Source: JBLIRR01 sp049472395 (GTDB lineage: Bacteria > SZUA-182 > DTGQ01 > JBLIRR01). From it: DNA of 64,000 bases. The stretch is from the NCBI GenBank assembly GCA_049472395.1, contig JBLIRR010000011.1, forward strand, positions 91,117 through 155,116. Reading direction: 5' to 3'. The position numbers and the translations under genes are program-made. The notes beneath the pieces were generated by a model that saw only the letters and a list, made by a program, of their open reading frames with translations, did not search any database and was not told the DNA's origin. Positions within the stretch are counted from its first letter, which is position 1. Every line of letters starts with the position of its first letter. Below, one piece after another: positions 18,357 through 26,561 of this stretch.

Positions 18357-19262
18357 GTGAACTATTATAGCCGCTTTTATATAATCAATCTTTGGATATT
18401 TTTATGGATAACTTTTTTACCTGTCCATTCAATTTCAGGCGAACTCGTAGTATCCGCAGATTCCTTTAATGCACACAAAAAAATTCATCAAGAAGCGTCC
18501 TTACAACAAAATGCATACTTTCTATCGAATAAAAAAATATCCAATAGCCTTGGAATGGAGTTTGTGTATATATCACCTGGAAGCTTCATTATGGGAAGCC
18601 CGGAATATGAAGAAGGAAGGGACAGTGATGAGAATCTTCACGAGGTGATGGTTACCAAGGGATTTTATATGCAAATAACAGAAGTTACCCAAGGCCAATG
18701 GAAGGAGCTAATGGGGACCAATCCATGGCAGGGAGACAAATATATCCGTGAAGGTAAAAATTACCCTGTAAGTTGTGTATCATGGTATGATACTCAAAAA
18801 TTTATTCAAAGATTGAATCAGCGGGAGGGAAAAGATATATACCGTCTTCCCACAGAAGCTGAGTGGGAGTACGGATGTCGGGCCGGATCACAGAGTATAT
18901 TTTGTTATGGGGACAATGAGGAGACTTTAAGTGCCTATGCCTGGTATAGTAAAAATGCATACGATATTGGTGAGAAATATGCGCATCGCGTTGCCCAGAA
19001 ACAATCAAATGCCTGGGGTCTTTATGATATGTATGGTAATGTCTGGGAGTGGTGTCAGGACCTTTATGGAAATTATCCCTCCTTTCCCGTGACTGATCCC
19101 ATAGGCCCTATGAGCGGTACAAAGAGAGTGAATCGAGGCGGTAGCTGGGTCTATTATGCAAGACGATGCCGGTCCGCAGCCCGAGGTCTCAACGATCCTA
19201 GTGTGAAACATGATAATCTTGGCTTTCGGTTAATTATGAAATCAGAACCAAAAAAAAATTAA
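18357..19262 (+). CDS. Exported FGE/SUMF1-fold (formylglycine-generating-like) protein
   Basis: 301 residues beginning at GTG 18357; the first 28 residues look like a Sec signal peptide. The body is an FGE-sulfatase domain: GMEFVYISPGSFIMGS, ITEVTQGQWKELMG, PVSCVSWYDTQKF, YRLPTEAEWEYGCRAG, GLYDMYGNVWEWCQD, then RGGSWVYYARRCRSAAR. Genuine FGE has two active-site cysteines in the last region; here the first is Tyr266 and only C271 remains. It is therefore probably not a true sulfatase-activating enzyme but one of the many bacterial SUMF1-fold proteins with other or unknown roles. No sulfatase gene is nearby. Confidence 0.8.
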   Translation: MNYYSRFYIINLWIFLWITFLPVHSISGELVVSADSFNAHKKIHQEASLQQNAYFLSNKKISNSLGMEFVYISPGSFIMGSPEYEEGRDSDENLHEVMVTKGFYMQITEVTQGQWKELMGTNPWQGDKYIREGKNYPVSCVSWYDTQKFIQRLNQREGKDIYRLPTEAEWEYGCRAGSQSIFCYGDNEETLSAYAWYSKNAYDIGEKYAHRVAQKQSNAWGLYDMYGNVWEWCQDLYGNYPSFPVTDPIGPMSGTKRVNRGGSWVYYARRCRSAARGLNDPSVKHDNLGFRLIMKSEPKKN

Positions 19263-19427
19263 TATGACTCTTATATCAGACAAGGATTTTATCACAGGGA
19301 AAGATGCCTAAAGCCCAAGTATTGTATCAATTAAATACTTATAAAATATTGCTCTTCATCAATTACATATTATAAACTAACGAAATAGACGTCCCTATTA
19401 ATTGATCATATGGGATTAAGCGAAAAA

Positions 19428-19456
19428 TTGATTTCTATAACAAATAAAATTATAAT
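19428..19456 (+). promoter_or_regulatory. Sigma-70-type promoter for the cupin gene
   Basis: TTGATT at 19428-19433 and a perfect TATAAT at 19451-19456 are separated by 17 bases. The predicted transcript start near 19463 leaves a leader of about 57 bases before ATG 19520. The match is read directly from sequence; use in the cell is inferred. Confidence 0.65.
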
Positions 19457-19519
19457 AAGGTGTCTGTTATAGAACTTTATTCCATAAACCGCATTATAGA
19501 GAAAAGAGGAGGAAACAAA

Positions 19520-19879
19520 ATGAGGCCAACAGTTATTACCAATCCGGAATCCATGGAGTGGTCCCCTTGTCCTGAAGAATTGCCGCCAGGCGCTATGCTT
19601 AAGGTATTGAGCGCTGATGAGGAGACAGGGGCAGTAGCAGCTCTGGTAAAGTTCCCTGGTGGTTATATTGAGCCTAAGCACGGCCATCCTTGTGGGCATG
19701 ATGTTTATATTATTCAGGGCAAGCTTGTAAACACTGAAAATGGTCAGGAGGTATCCAAAGGGATGTTTTTTTATGCTCCAAAAGAAGATATCCATGGTCC
19801 CTTTCAGGTTCCGAAGGATGAGGAGTGTATCTTCTTCGTCTTGACGGATGGACCTCTTTTTCCATTAATAAAGCCTTAG
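19520..19879 (+). CDS. Small cupin-fold protein
   Basis: 119 residues. A single cupin barrel is suggested by PGGYIEPKHGHPCGHDVYIIQGK (metal-binding His cluster at about 53-61) and a second motif around YAPKEDIHGPFQVP. ATG 19520 was chosen because GAGGAGG lies just upstream; a longer GTG-initiated frame from 19460 starts at the promoter's expected transcript start and lacks a ribosome site. Related ChrR-like or small cupins bind metal and act as enzymes or sensors; I cannot say which. Its last 4 bp overlap the end of the convergent oleD-like gene. Confidence 0.75.
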   Translation: MRPTVITNPESMEWSPCPEELPPGAMLKVLSADEETGAVAALVKFPGGYIEPKHGHPCGHDVYIIQGKLVNTENGQEVSKGMFFYAPKEDIHGPFQVPKDEECIFFVLTDGPLFPLIKP

Positions 19880-20907
19880 GGAGGTTGTATGTTCATATAT
19901 GGTATAAGAGAGCTTTGCAGCCACTGTTCTAATCGTTGTAATCCTTCATCAAGCTTAACACGAGGCTCGTAGCCTAAATCACGCCTCGCCGCACTAATAT
20001 CAAACCAGTGCGAGGTGGCAAGCTCCCGCACGACCCACCGAGTCATGGGGGGCTCACGCTTTATCCCGATTAATCCATAGATCTTTTCACACATCCACGC
20101 AAGTGAGAACGCACTCCTATAAGAAATCGCCCTGTCAACCGGAGGAATGTGAGCGGCCTTGAGCAACCTGTTTACAAATTCCCAAATTTCAACCGGTTCC
20201 CCTGAGCTTATAAAATATGTTCTGCCGGCAATGCGCGCGGCCTCATTTGCTTCAGAGTAAAGCTTATCAGCTGCACAAAGATGAGCATTGGCTGCATCAT
20301 CAATATACGTGATATCAGTCATTTTCACCGGGCCCTTTATGCGACGAAGTCTCCTTCGGCGGCCCCGGTCAAGAACACGCGGCAGCAGTGATGTATCTCC
20401 GGGCCCCCATATTACATGAGGCCGAAGTGCAACAGTCTTGAGCATATTCGAATTCGCTTCTATCACTCTGCGTTCTGCCATTGCCTTTGTTTCAGGGTAG
20501 AAGGCTTCATAATGGTCAGGATACATGATTGACTCATCAACACCTTCAAGATCGGTCTTTCCAAAGACAACACTCGGAGTAGAGGTGTAAATAAGGCAGG
20601 AAACCTTATTTTCTCCACACGCCCTAATTACATTCTCCGTTCCTTTTACATTAATTGCATAGAAATCTTCATAAGAGCCCCACGAAGAGACTTTAGCCGC
20701 AACATGAAAAATGATGGCACACCCCTTCGCTGCTTCCACCACAGCGTCTTGGTCAGCAATATTCCCTTGCACCTGCTCGATACCAAGTTTCTCAAGTGAT
20801 GAATACCCCTTGCGGGAAAAGGTGCGAACTTCATAACCCCTCTCTCGCAACATACGCACGAGTGCACTCCCCAGAAACCCGCCTCCACCTGTAACGAGCA
20901 CTTTCAT
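19876..20907 (-). CDS. oleD: OleD-like NAD(P)-dependent 2-alkyl-3-oxoalkanoate reductase / SDR epimerase family
   Basis: 343 residues. It belongs to the extended short-chain dehydrogenase family with the nucleotide motif GGGGFLGS at 7-14, catalytic Y137-P-E-T-K141 and a Ser/Thr cluster STPS at 109-112. In long-chain olefin synthesis OleD reduces a 2-alkyl-3-keto acid to the beta-hydroxy acid. ATG 20907 is chosen because the dinucleotide fold starts there and it overlaps the oleC stop by 4 bp. Context (oleB-oleC-oleD order) decides the call; alone it could be a sterol-dehydrogenase-like epimerase. The gene is visibly richer in GC than the flanking genes. Confidence 0.8.
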   Translation of the reverse strand: MKVLVTGGGGFLGSALVRMLRERGYEVRTFSRKGYSSLEKLGIEQVQGNIADQDAVVEAAKGCAIIFHVAAKVSSWGSYEDFYAINVKGTENVIRACGENKVSCLIYTSTPSVVFGKTDLEGVDESIMYPDHYEAFYPETKAMAERRVIEANSNMLKTVALRPHVIWGPGDTSLLPRVLDRGRRRRLRRIKGPVKMTDITYIDDAANAHLCAADKLYSEANEAARIAGRTYFISSGEPVEIWEFVNRLLKAAHIPPVDRAISYRSAFSLAWMCEKIYGLIGIKREPPMTRWVVRELATSHWFDISAARRDLGYEPRVKLDEGLQRLEQWLQSSLIPYMNIQPP

Positions 20908-22568
20908 GTCAGCTTTTCCTGGGCCCATACGGTGAGCTTTTCGCGAAAAATTTTCGCATTATGTCGAACATCCACTGGAAAGGATGAATGAAACAGTATG
21001 GTTTCAATCGTTTTTGTGTGCTCATAGGACTTCGCAATTTTCAGGAGCTCCTTTGTCAGAAGAGCTTTATTGATTTTCATGCCCTTCTCCAGCTCAACAC
21101 AGAGAACCGGCAGGGTTTTCCCATCTTTCTTTATACCGACAAGTGCACTTCTGAACACATTCGGATTGAGGTTAAAAATTGCCTCACAAGGAATCGTAAA
21201 CATTGTTTTATTATCAATCTCAACCCGATGATTCTTCCGCCCGCACATCCACAGACGGCCTCGATCATCCAAATAACCCACATCCCCCATCCTATGACGA
21301 ACGGTACCATCAGGTTCATATATTTTTGCCAACTTTGTTGAGTCTTCCTTGTTGTAATATTCGGGTGTCACCACCGAACCCTTCACCACGATCTCTCCGA
21401 TCTGATTTGGTGGTAAGGCCAAATCATCTGACCATCGCCTAATCGGCTCATCTATAATGGGAATTATCTTCACTTCCATCCCTTTTAACGGCAATCCCAC
21501 ACACACGCCCCCACCTCGATCCGTGGAACGTCTTGTGTGATGTAAAATTGTTCTGCTTCCTATTACAGAAACGGGGAGTGATTCGGTTGCCCCGTAAGGT
21601 GTAAATACTTCAGCGCCCTTAGACAATATATTCTGGAAACGCTCAATTGCGCATATGGAAGCCGGTGCCCCTGCCGAAATCGCTCGTTTGAGGGTTTTTA
21701 GATGAATTGAATGCTTATGACAATAGCGACCTAGTTTATCAATGAGCGCCGGGGAGGCAAACATATTAGTACATGCAAAATCTTCACACGCTTCTATCAA
21801 TTTACGCGGATCAGCTAAAGCAGGGCGGCTGGCATCCATGTCAGGGACTATCGATGCCATCCCAAGAGCAGGTCCAAAAAGAGCGAAAAGGGGAAATGTG
21901 GAAAGATCGCGCTCACCCGCCCTGATATTAAAAGCATCTTTAAGCATTGTAACCTGCGATGCAAATACATGATGTGGCGTGACCACCCCCTTGGGAACGC
22001 CCGTACTTCCACTTGTAAACAAAATTGCAGCAGTCTCGTTAAAGACCGGATTAAACACAGGATAAGGATGAGGGGATGATCCTTCCATAATCTTTCGCAG
22101 TGTACATCCTCCCCAGCACACTCTTCTCCCTACCGTAAATCTTAATTTCAGGGTCTTTCTGCACCACCCAAAAAGAATCCGTGCCACGTGGGCCTTCGGA
22201 ATGCCAATAAATGCCGAAGGTTCTGCCTCTGCGAGGCACTTCCCCAAATTCTTAATGCCCATACCAGGATCAACCATCACCAAAATGGCGCCTATCTTTA
22301 ACAGGGCAAAGGTTAACGCGAAAAACTCGATACTCGGCTTTACCATTACAACCGTCCTTGTTCCTTGCTTTATGCCTGCATGCCAAAGTCCATGCGCAAT
22401 ACAATCGCTCCATTGATTGAGCTGCGATAAAGTCAGTGTCGCATAACAGGCTTTCCCTTTAGTCCTTTTCCCGGTTGAAACAGCAACTGCAAGAGAATCA
22501 GGATGAGAGTGGGCCATATAAGGCAAATAAGCAGCGACGTTTTTAAAACCCTTTGTTTCAGATTTCAT
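20904..22568 (-). CDS. oleC: OleC-like AMP-dependent beta-lactone synthetase
   Basis: About 554 residues of the acyl-adenylate-forming superfamily. The P-loop-like motif LFTSGSTGVPKGVV, the GATE-type motif (PYGATESLPVS) and the hinge aspartate region (HRMGDVGYLDDRGRLWMCGR) are all present. OleC converts a beta-hydroxy acid to a beta-lactone using ATP. ATG 22568 (MKSETKGF) is preferred over ATG 22574: AGAGG lies seven bases upstream and it forms a TAATG junction with the oleB stop. It lies between oleB and oleD homologues, which supports OleC over a general acyl-CoA ligase. Confidence 0.85.
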   Translation of the reverse strand: MKSETKGFKNVAAYLPYMAHSHPDSLAVAVSTGKRTKGKACYATLTLSQLNQWSDCIAHGLWHAGIKQGTRTVVMVKPSIEFFALTFALLKIGAILVMVDPGMGIKNLGKCLAEAEPSAFIGIPKAHVARILFGWCRKTLKLRFTVGRRVCWGGCTLRKIMEGSSPHPYPVFNPVFNETAAILFTSGSTGVPKGVVTPHHVFASQVTMLKDAFNIRAGERDLSTFPLFALFGPALGMASIVPDMDASRPALADPRKLIEACEDFACTNMFASPALIDKLGRYCHKHSIHLKTLKRAISAGAPASICAIERFQNILSKGAEVFTPYGATESLPVSVIGSRTILHHTRRSTDRGGGVCVGLPLKGMEVKIIPIIDEPIRRWSDDLALPPNQIGEIVVKGSVVTPEYYNKEDSTKLAKIYEPDGTVRHRMGDVGYLDDRGRLWMCGRKNHRVEIDNKTMFTIPCEAIFNLNPNVFRSALVGIKKDGKTLPVLCVELEKGMKINKALLTKELLKIAKSYEHTKTIETILFHSSFPVDVRHNAKIFREKLTVWAQEKLT

Positions 22569-23452
22569 TAACATACCTCTAACGGATGAGCTAGTAAAAA
22601 TCTTTCCATTAATGAAATTACCTCATCACCTGCATCCTCAAGGATATAATGGCCACAATCTTTAAATCTATGAACATCCACATTCGGAAATCGAGTCATC
22701 CATTCATCAAGAAAATTATGATCAAACACAAAATCTCGCATACCCCAACAGATTAACATAGGCTTGTCAGCAAGACATGTGAGCATTCCTGCCGTCCGTG
22801 AGAGAATTTCAAAAGAGCGGTCTTGCGAACGAAGCGGAATATCTTGCACAAAACGATGAATTGCGATCCGATCTGCCCATGATTTATACGGCTCAAGGTA
22901 ACCAGAGGCTATTTCGGGAGACAGTGGCCGTCGTGATACACAAAAGTGATTAGCACCGCGTACAAAGGCATTTACTCCACGCACAAAAAACGATCCGAGC
23001 CAAGGACTTCGAGCAAGCATGAGTGTTGCGGGGAACCTCTTTGCATCTGGTTTTGGGAATGCAGCCGTGTTAAAAACCACAAGACGGCTAATTTTTTCAG
23101 GATGCTGGGTTGCCCATGCTATACCAATCATCCCACCCCAGTCGTGCACCACAAGAGTAATCCTCTCGAGCCCCATATGAGATATGAAATAGTCCAAATC
23201 TGAGAGACGCTGAGCCAGCGTATAATCATAATGATGGTCATCAGGCTTATCTGAACGGCCACACCCTATGTGGTCTGGCGCAATCATACGATAACGATCA
23301 GAAAAAGCCTTGATGAGTTCACGATAATAAAAAGACCAGGTAGGATTGCCATGGATCATAAGAATAGGTTCGCCATGACCTTCATCCACATAATGATACT
23401 TATTATTATCAATAGTGAGATAGTGAGGTTTAAAAGGATAAAGTGCGTTCAC
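22568..23452 (-). CDS. oleB: OleB-like alpha/beta hydrolase (beta-lactone decarboxylase)
   Basis: 294 residues of the haloalkane-dehalogenase-like alpha/beta-hydrolase family. It has the oxyanion motif HGNPTW at 34-39, nucleophile D104 in HDWGG and base H268 in DCGHY. OleB uses an Asp nucleophile to split CO2 from beta-lactones, leaving a cis-olefin, the last step of long-chain olefin synthesis. It is the first gene of oleB-oleC-oleD, with a good promoter just upstream. Without the ole neighbours it would be called haloalkane dehalogenase-like. No OleA thiolase is in this window. Confidence 0.82.
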   Translation of the reverse strand: MNALYPFKPHYLTIDNNKYHYVDEGHGEPILMIHGNPTWSFYYRELIKAFSDRYRMIAPDHIGCGRSDKPDDHHYDYTLAQRLSDLDYFISHMGLERITLVVHDWGGMIGIAWATQHPEKISRLVVFNTAAFPKPDAKRFPATLMLARSPWLGSFFVRGVNAFVRGANHFCVSRRPLSPEIASGYLEPYKSWADRIAIHRFVQDIPLRSQDRSFEILSRTAGMLTCLADKPMLICWGMRDFVFDHNFLDEWMTRFPNVDVHRFKDCGHYILEDAGDEVISLMERFLLAHPLEVC

Positions 23453-23494
23453 AAGCCTCTCGCATAAAAAAATTTAAGCCGAATCATACTTATA

Positions 23495-23522
23495 ATTATC
23501 TACATCAGAGGGTAATAGTCAA
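23495..23522 (-). promoter_or_regulatory. Sigma-70-type promoter for oleB-oleC-oleD
   Basis: On the minus strand TTGACT (23522-23517) and GATAAT (23500-23495) are 16 bases apart, five of six consensus bases each. The predicted start is near 23488, about 35 bases before ATG 23452. It suggests the Ole genes can be transcribed separately from the flavoprotein gene upstream. Confidence 0.55.
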
Positions 23523-23577
23523 GGATTATTATACCTATCCAACAATTCTATTTTTGCCGTGCGTTTCTTATTTCAGC

Positions 23578-24963
23578 TTATTTCAAAAGATACAGGTTTG
23601 CCATGGATATGCCACTTAAAAGAGCGCCGATGATGCCTAAAAATCCCTGATCTGTACCACAGATATAAAGGTTCCTGAATGGGGTCAGACCATCTCTTTT
23701 TTTATAAGGGGTGCCATACACAGCGCCGTTAATATGACCTGTAAAATTATAGACCGTCCTCGGAGTAAAGATATCTGAGAAGACAATAGAATCCCTAAAA
23801 TCAGGGATGAGGGTTATTACCTTCCGCAGAATCATCTCTCGTGCTCTTTCTTTCTGACGCTGATAGTCTTCCTCGCGAAGGTTATTCCACAGACTGAAAT
23901 TCGCGAGGCATGTCACCCTGAGAATGTTGTCTTTAAGCGGGCTTTTGTAGTTAAAATTATTCGGACAACAGATTACCCCACTTGAAGTATCTACAAAATC
24001 ATCAGGCCGTTTATAATGAAATCGATTGTTCTGGCTGAAAAAACAAATGCTCTGTGTAAAACCTTGCTCATTCATACTCCGATTAAGAAGAACGATAAGC
24101 TCTACAAACGATAGTTTCCCAACCCTATCCTCATGTGGAGCAAAAGATTTTTTCTGAGGCGAGCACAGCGCCCCTGTCTCAAAATAACCTATTGATGAGA
24201 GGATCCTTTTTGCCCTTATTTCCTCTCCATTTTCGAGGAGTACAGACCTTACAGCGTCATTGTTGACAAGAATTTTCTTCACCGCACTGCGCGTGTGGAG
24301 TGTGCCTCCTAAGCGCACATATTTTTTTAGCAACAGGCTTAATAGTGGGCGCACACCACCTGCTGGTCGAGCAAATCCCTCGCAAAATATACTCTTGAAC
24401 ATGACGGCAAACTGCGAAAAATCCATGTCATGTTCCCCTGAGCACCCATAAAACATGAGCGGGCAAAAAAGCATATCAACTAATAGGGGGTCCGAGATAA
24501 AAGATGCGACTATTGTGCGAGCTGACATAAAAGAGGAGTGCAAGTCCAATTCATCAAATTCTGAGATGTATCTAAGCAATCGCTGAAAATTATCTTTTTG
24601 GGCAGGGAAGTTATCGTTTATACTATCAAAAAGAAATTCACGTTCGTTGGTAAAATATAAGGTCTTCCGCGGAAACTTAATACTTGAAATAATCTGCTCA
24701 GATAAACTGAAATCTTCGTATTTTAATCTCAGCTGCCTTAATAATTTGGGGAAAGGTGTATTTTTTGTGCTCTTCGGCACATAATTTGTCAACGCATGGA
24801 GGCCAACGTCGAATTTATACCCGTTTTTGGTGTAAAAGGAATTTAATCCTCCTATCTTGGAATGTTTTTCCAGAATACAGACTTTTTTATTATAATAGGC
24901 TGCTCTTATACCGGCAGCAAGTCCCGACATCCCCGCCCCAATAATGAGGACATCCAAACTCAT
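23578..24963 (-). CDS. FAD-dependent phytoene-desaturase-like oxidoreductase
   Basis: 461 residues of the amine oxidase/phytoene desaturase (CrtI-like) family. The N-terminal FAD dinucleotide motif DVLIIGAGMSGLAAGIRAA is followed by E and GG (LEKHSKIGGLNS), and the C-terminal FAD-contact region reads NLYICGTDQGFLGIIGALLSG. Substrate cannot be read from sequence. It starts 3 bp after the ACP gene, in the order KS-ACP-flavoprotein, so it probably acts on an ACP-bound acyl chain (desaturation or saturation of double bonds). No carotenoid synthase is nearby, arguing against a carotenoid role. Confidence 0.78.
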   Translation of the reverse strand: MSLDVLIIGAGMSGLAAGIRAAYYNKKVCILEKHSKIGGLNSFYTKNGYKFDVGLHALTNYVPKSTKNTPFPKLLRQLRLKYEDFSLSEQIISSIKFPRKTLYFTNEREFLFDSINDNFPAQKDNFQRLLRYISEFDELDLHSSFMSARTIVASFISDPLLVDMLFCPLMFYGCSGEHDMDFSQFAVMFKSIFCEGFARPAGGVRPLLSLLLKKYVRLGGTLHTRSAVKKILVNNDAVRSVLLENGEEIRAKRILSSIGYFETGALCSPQKKSFAPHEDRVGKLSFVELIVLLNRSMNEQGFTQSICFFSQNNRFHYKRPDDFVDTSSGVICCPNNFNYKSPLKDNILRVTCLANFSLWNNLREEDYQRQKERAREMILRKVITLIPDFRDSIVFSDIFTPRTVYNFTGHINGAVYGTPYKKRDGLTPFRNLYICGTDQGFLGIIGALLSGISMANLYLLK

Positions 24964-24966
24964 ACG

Positions 24967-25224
24967 TTAGACTTGAAGGTGCTCGAGTTTTGGCGTAAGA
25001 TATGCGACAGAGCTATCCAAGGTATTTAATTCTTGATAATTTTCTTCTGGCACCTCAAGTTGATAGCGTTTTCTAATCTCCATTACAATATCTAAAAAAT
25101 CCATTGAATCTAACTCTATTTGTTCTCTAATTGGCACATCCCCCTTTATATTAGTCACATCTTCATCAGGCACGATTTCAGCAATAATATCTAACAGTGC
25201 GGTTCTCACTTCTTCAGCTATCAT
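24967..25224 (-). CDS. Acyl carrier protein
   Basis: 85 residues. The phosphopantetheine attachment Ser40 is in the ELDSMDFLDIV motif, followed by the typical acidic helix. A stand-alone ACP next to a ketosynthase outside a fab operon suggests a specialised acyl chain pathway. GGAGGAG precedes ATG 25224 by about nine bases. It follows the ketosynthase gene by 6 bp. Confidence 0.92.
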   Translation of the reverse strand: MIAEEVRTALLDIIAEIVPDEDVTNIKGDVPIREQIELDSMDFLDIVMEIRKRYQLEVPEENYQELNTLDSSVAYLTPKLEHLQV

Positions 25225-25230
25225 AAATAC

Positions 25231-26466
25231 TCATCTCCTCCTAATTATTGTCACTGAATTTATCCCTAACATTCCAAAGGAATTGTTCAAAATATAATCA
25301 ATCTTTGATTTATATATCGGTTTATTTATAATAAGATTTTCAAAAGCACACTCTGGATCCAGATTATCAATATTAATGGTAGGATGGACCATATGATCTT
25401 CAAATGAGGGGATATTCCCTGCCAGTTCCAATGCGCCTGCTGCCCCCATAGCATGGCCTATATACCCTTTTGTATTATTATAATATACATTCGAACACCC
25501 ACTAAAAACATTTCGTAGTGCCTGACACTCTTGAATATCTCCCTGCTTTGTTGCCGTAGCATGCATATTTACAATATCTATATCATTAGGACAGATTCCC
25601 GCTTTCTTAATTGCATGTTCTATACATTGTGCCTGCCTCTCCTGATTCGGTAAAACAAAATCCTCTGCATCAGAATTTATGGCATACCCAGCAATCTCGC
25701 CATAAATTTTAGCTCCTCGATTTAAAGCGCATGATAGCCGCTCCAAGATATATATGCACCCTCCTTCTGATACCACAATCCCGTTTCTGTCTCTATCAAA
25801 TGGTCTGCACGCGCGTTTTGGATCTTCATGGGATGCCAGTTCCCCTTGACTCTTAAAACTGGCAAAAATACCAAATGTATGGATACTTTCAGATACGCCC
25901 CCTGCTAACGCAATATCAACCTCGCCCAAAATAAGCATTTGTGCGCCTTGAATCAATCCCACATTTCCGGCTGCACACGCTGCTCCCAAAGTATAATGGG
26001 GTCCTCTTATTCCCAAATTTAGGCTTACCTCTCCAGCCGGGTTATTGGCCACAGTCCTTGGATTATGATGATGCGACCAATACTTTGTATCATAATTATA
26101 TTCCTTGATTACCGCAATCTCATTTTCAGTCTCAACATTTCCGTGCTCAGTAATACCAATATATATTCCTATTCTTGATTTATCAACAGAATCAAGGTTC
26201 AACCCCGCATCATGAATCGCCTCATTGGCACAATAAATTGAAATAGAGCCGGCACGGGTACCGCGGCGAAGCTGTTTTTTACTTTGATATTTAATATCAT
26301 CAAAATTGCATACCCCGGCAAAAATATTCTCCATATACCGTGTTTTAAACCGAGTAATTCCCGAGTTACCCTGAAGAAGATTATGCCGGAACTCAGCAAG
26401 ATTATTGCCATTTGGAGCTGTAAGACCAATCCCTGTAATTACAATAGGTTCGTCATAACTTATCAT
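25231..26466 (-). CDS. Beta-ketoacyl-ACP synthase, FabF-like
   Basis: 411 residues from ATG 26466. The catalytic set is complete: C164 in GAACAAGN, H302 in HATATKQGD, K333 and H338 in TKGYIGHAMGAAG, positions almost identical to E. coli FabF, so it is not an inactive chain-length factor. The His motif differs from the usual HGTSTPxGD (Ala, and Lys where Pro is usual). ATG 26490 is possible, but the promoter predicts transcription from near 26499, leaving almost no leader, and the conserved core starts just after 26466. It heads the KS-ACP-flavoprotein set; a secondary lipid pathway rather than the housekeeping fab system is inferred. Confidence 0.87.
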   Translation of the reverse strand: MISYDEPIVITGIGLTAPNGNNLAEFRHNLLQGNSGITRFKTRYMENIFAGVCNFDDIKYQSKKQLRRGTRAGSISIYCANEAIHDAGLNLDSVDKSRIGIYIGITEHGNVETENEIAVIKEYNYDTKYWSHHHNPRTVANNPAGEVSLNLGIRGPHYTLGAACAAGNVGLIQGAQMLILGEVDIALAGGVSESIHTFGIFASFKSQGELASHEDPKRACRPFDRDRNGIVVSEGGCIYILERLSCALNRGAKIYGEIAGYAINSDAEDFVLPNQERQAQCIEHAIKKAGICPNDIDIVNMHATATKQGDIQECQALRNVFSGCSNVYYNNTKGYIGHAMGAAGALELAGNIPSFEDHMVHPTINIDNLDPECAFENLIINKPIYKSKIDYILNNSFGMLGINSVTIIRRR

Positions 26467-26505
26467 TTTTTTTATTATTTCTCTCCCCATAAAAAGCGAA
26501 CTCTT

Positions 26506-26534
26506 ATTATATTAAGTAATTATTGATATTTCAA
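26506..26534 (-). promoter_or_regulatory. Sigma-70-type promoter for the KS-ACP-flavoprotein genes
   Basis: On the minus strand TTGAAA (26534-26529) and a perfect TATAAT (26511-26506) are 17 bases apart. The transcript would begin near 26499. It lies in the 71-bp gap after the upstream 474-residue gene, marking a likely separate transcription unit. Confidence 0.65.
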
Positions 26535-26561
26535 GACTGACATAGAAAAAAACAGGAATTC

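Noticed and set aside
18357..19262. True formylglycine-generating enzyme
   Set aside because: One of the two active-site cysteines is replaced by Tyr266, and no sulfatase is nearby.
25231..26466. Ketosynthase as the missing OleA
   Set aside because: It has the FabF-type Cys-His-His set and an adjacent ACP; OleA is a thiolase-family enzyme using acyl-CoA.
20904..26466. Ladderane biosynthesis cluster
   Set aside because: KS, ACP and a desaturase-like enzyme are shared, but the rest of the anammox gene set is not present, and nothing else points to an anammox planctomycete.
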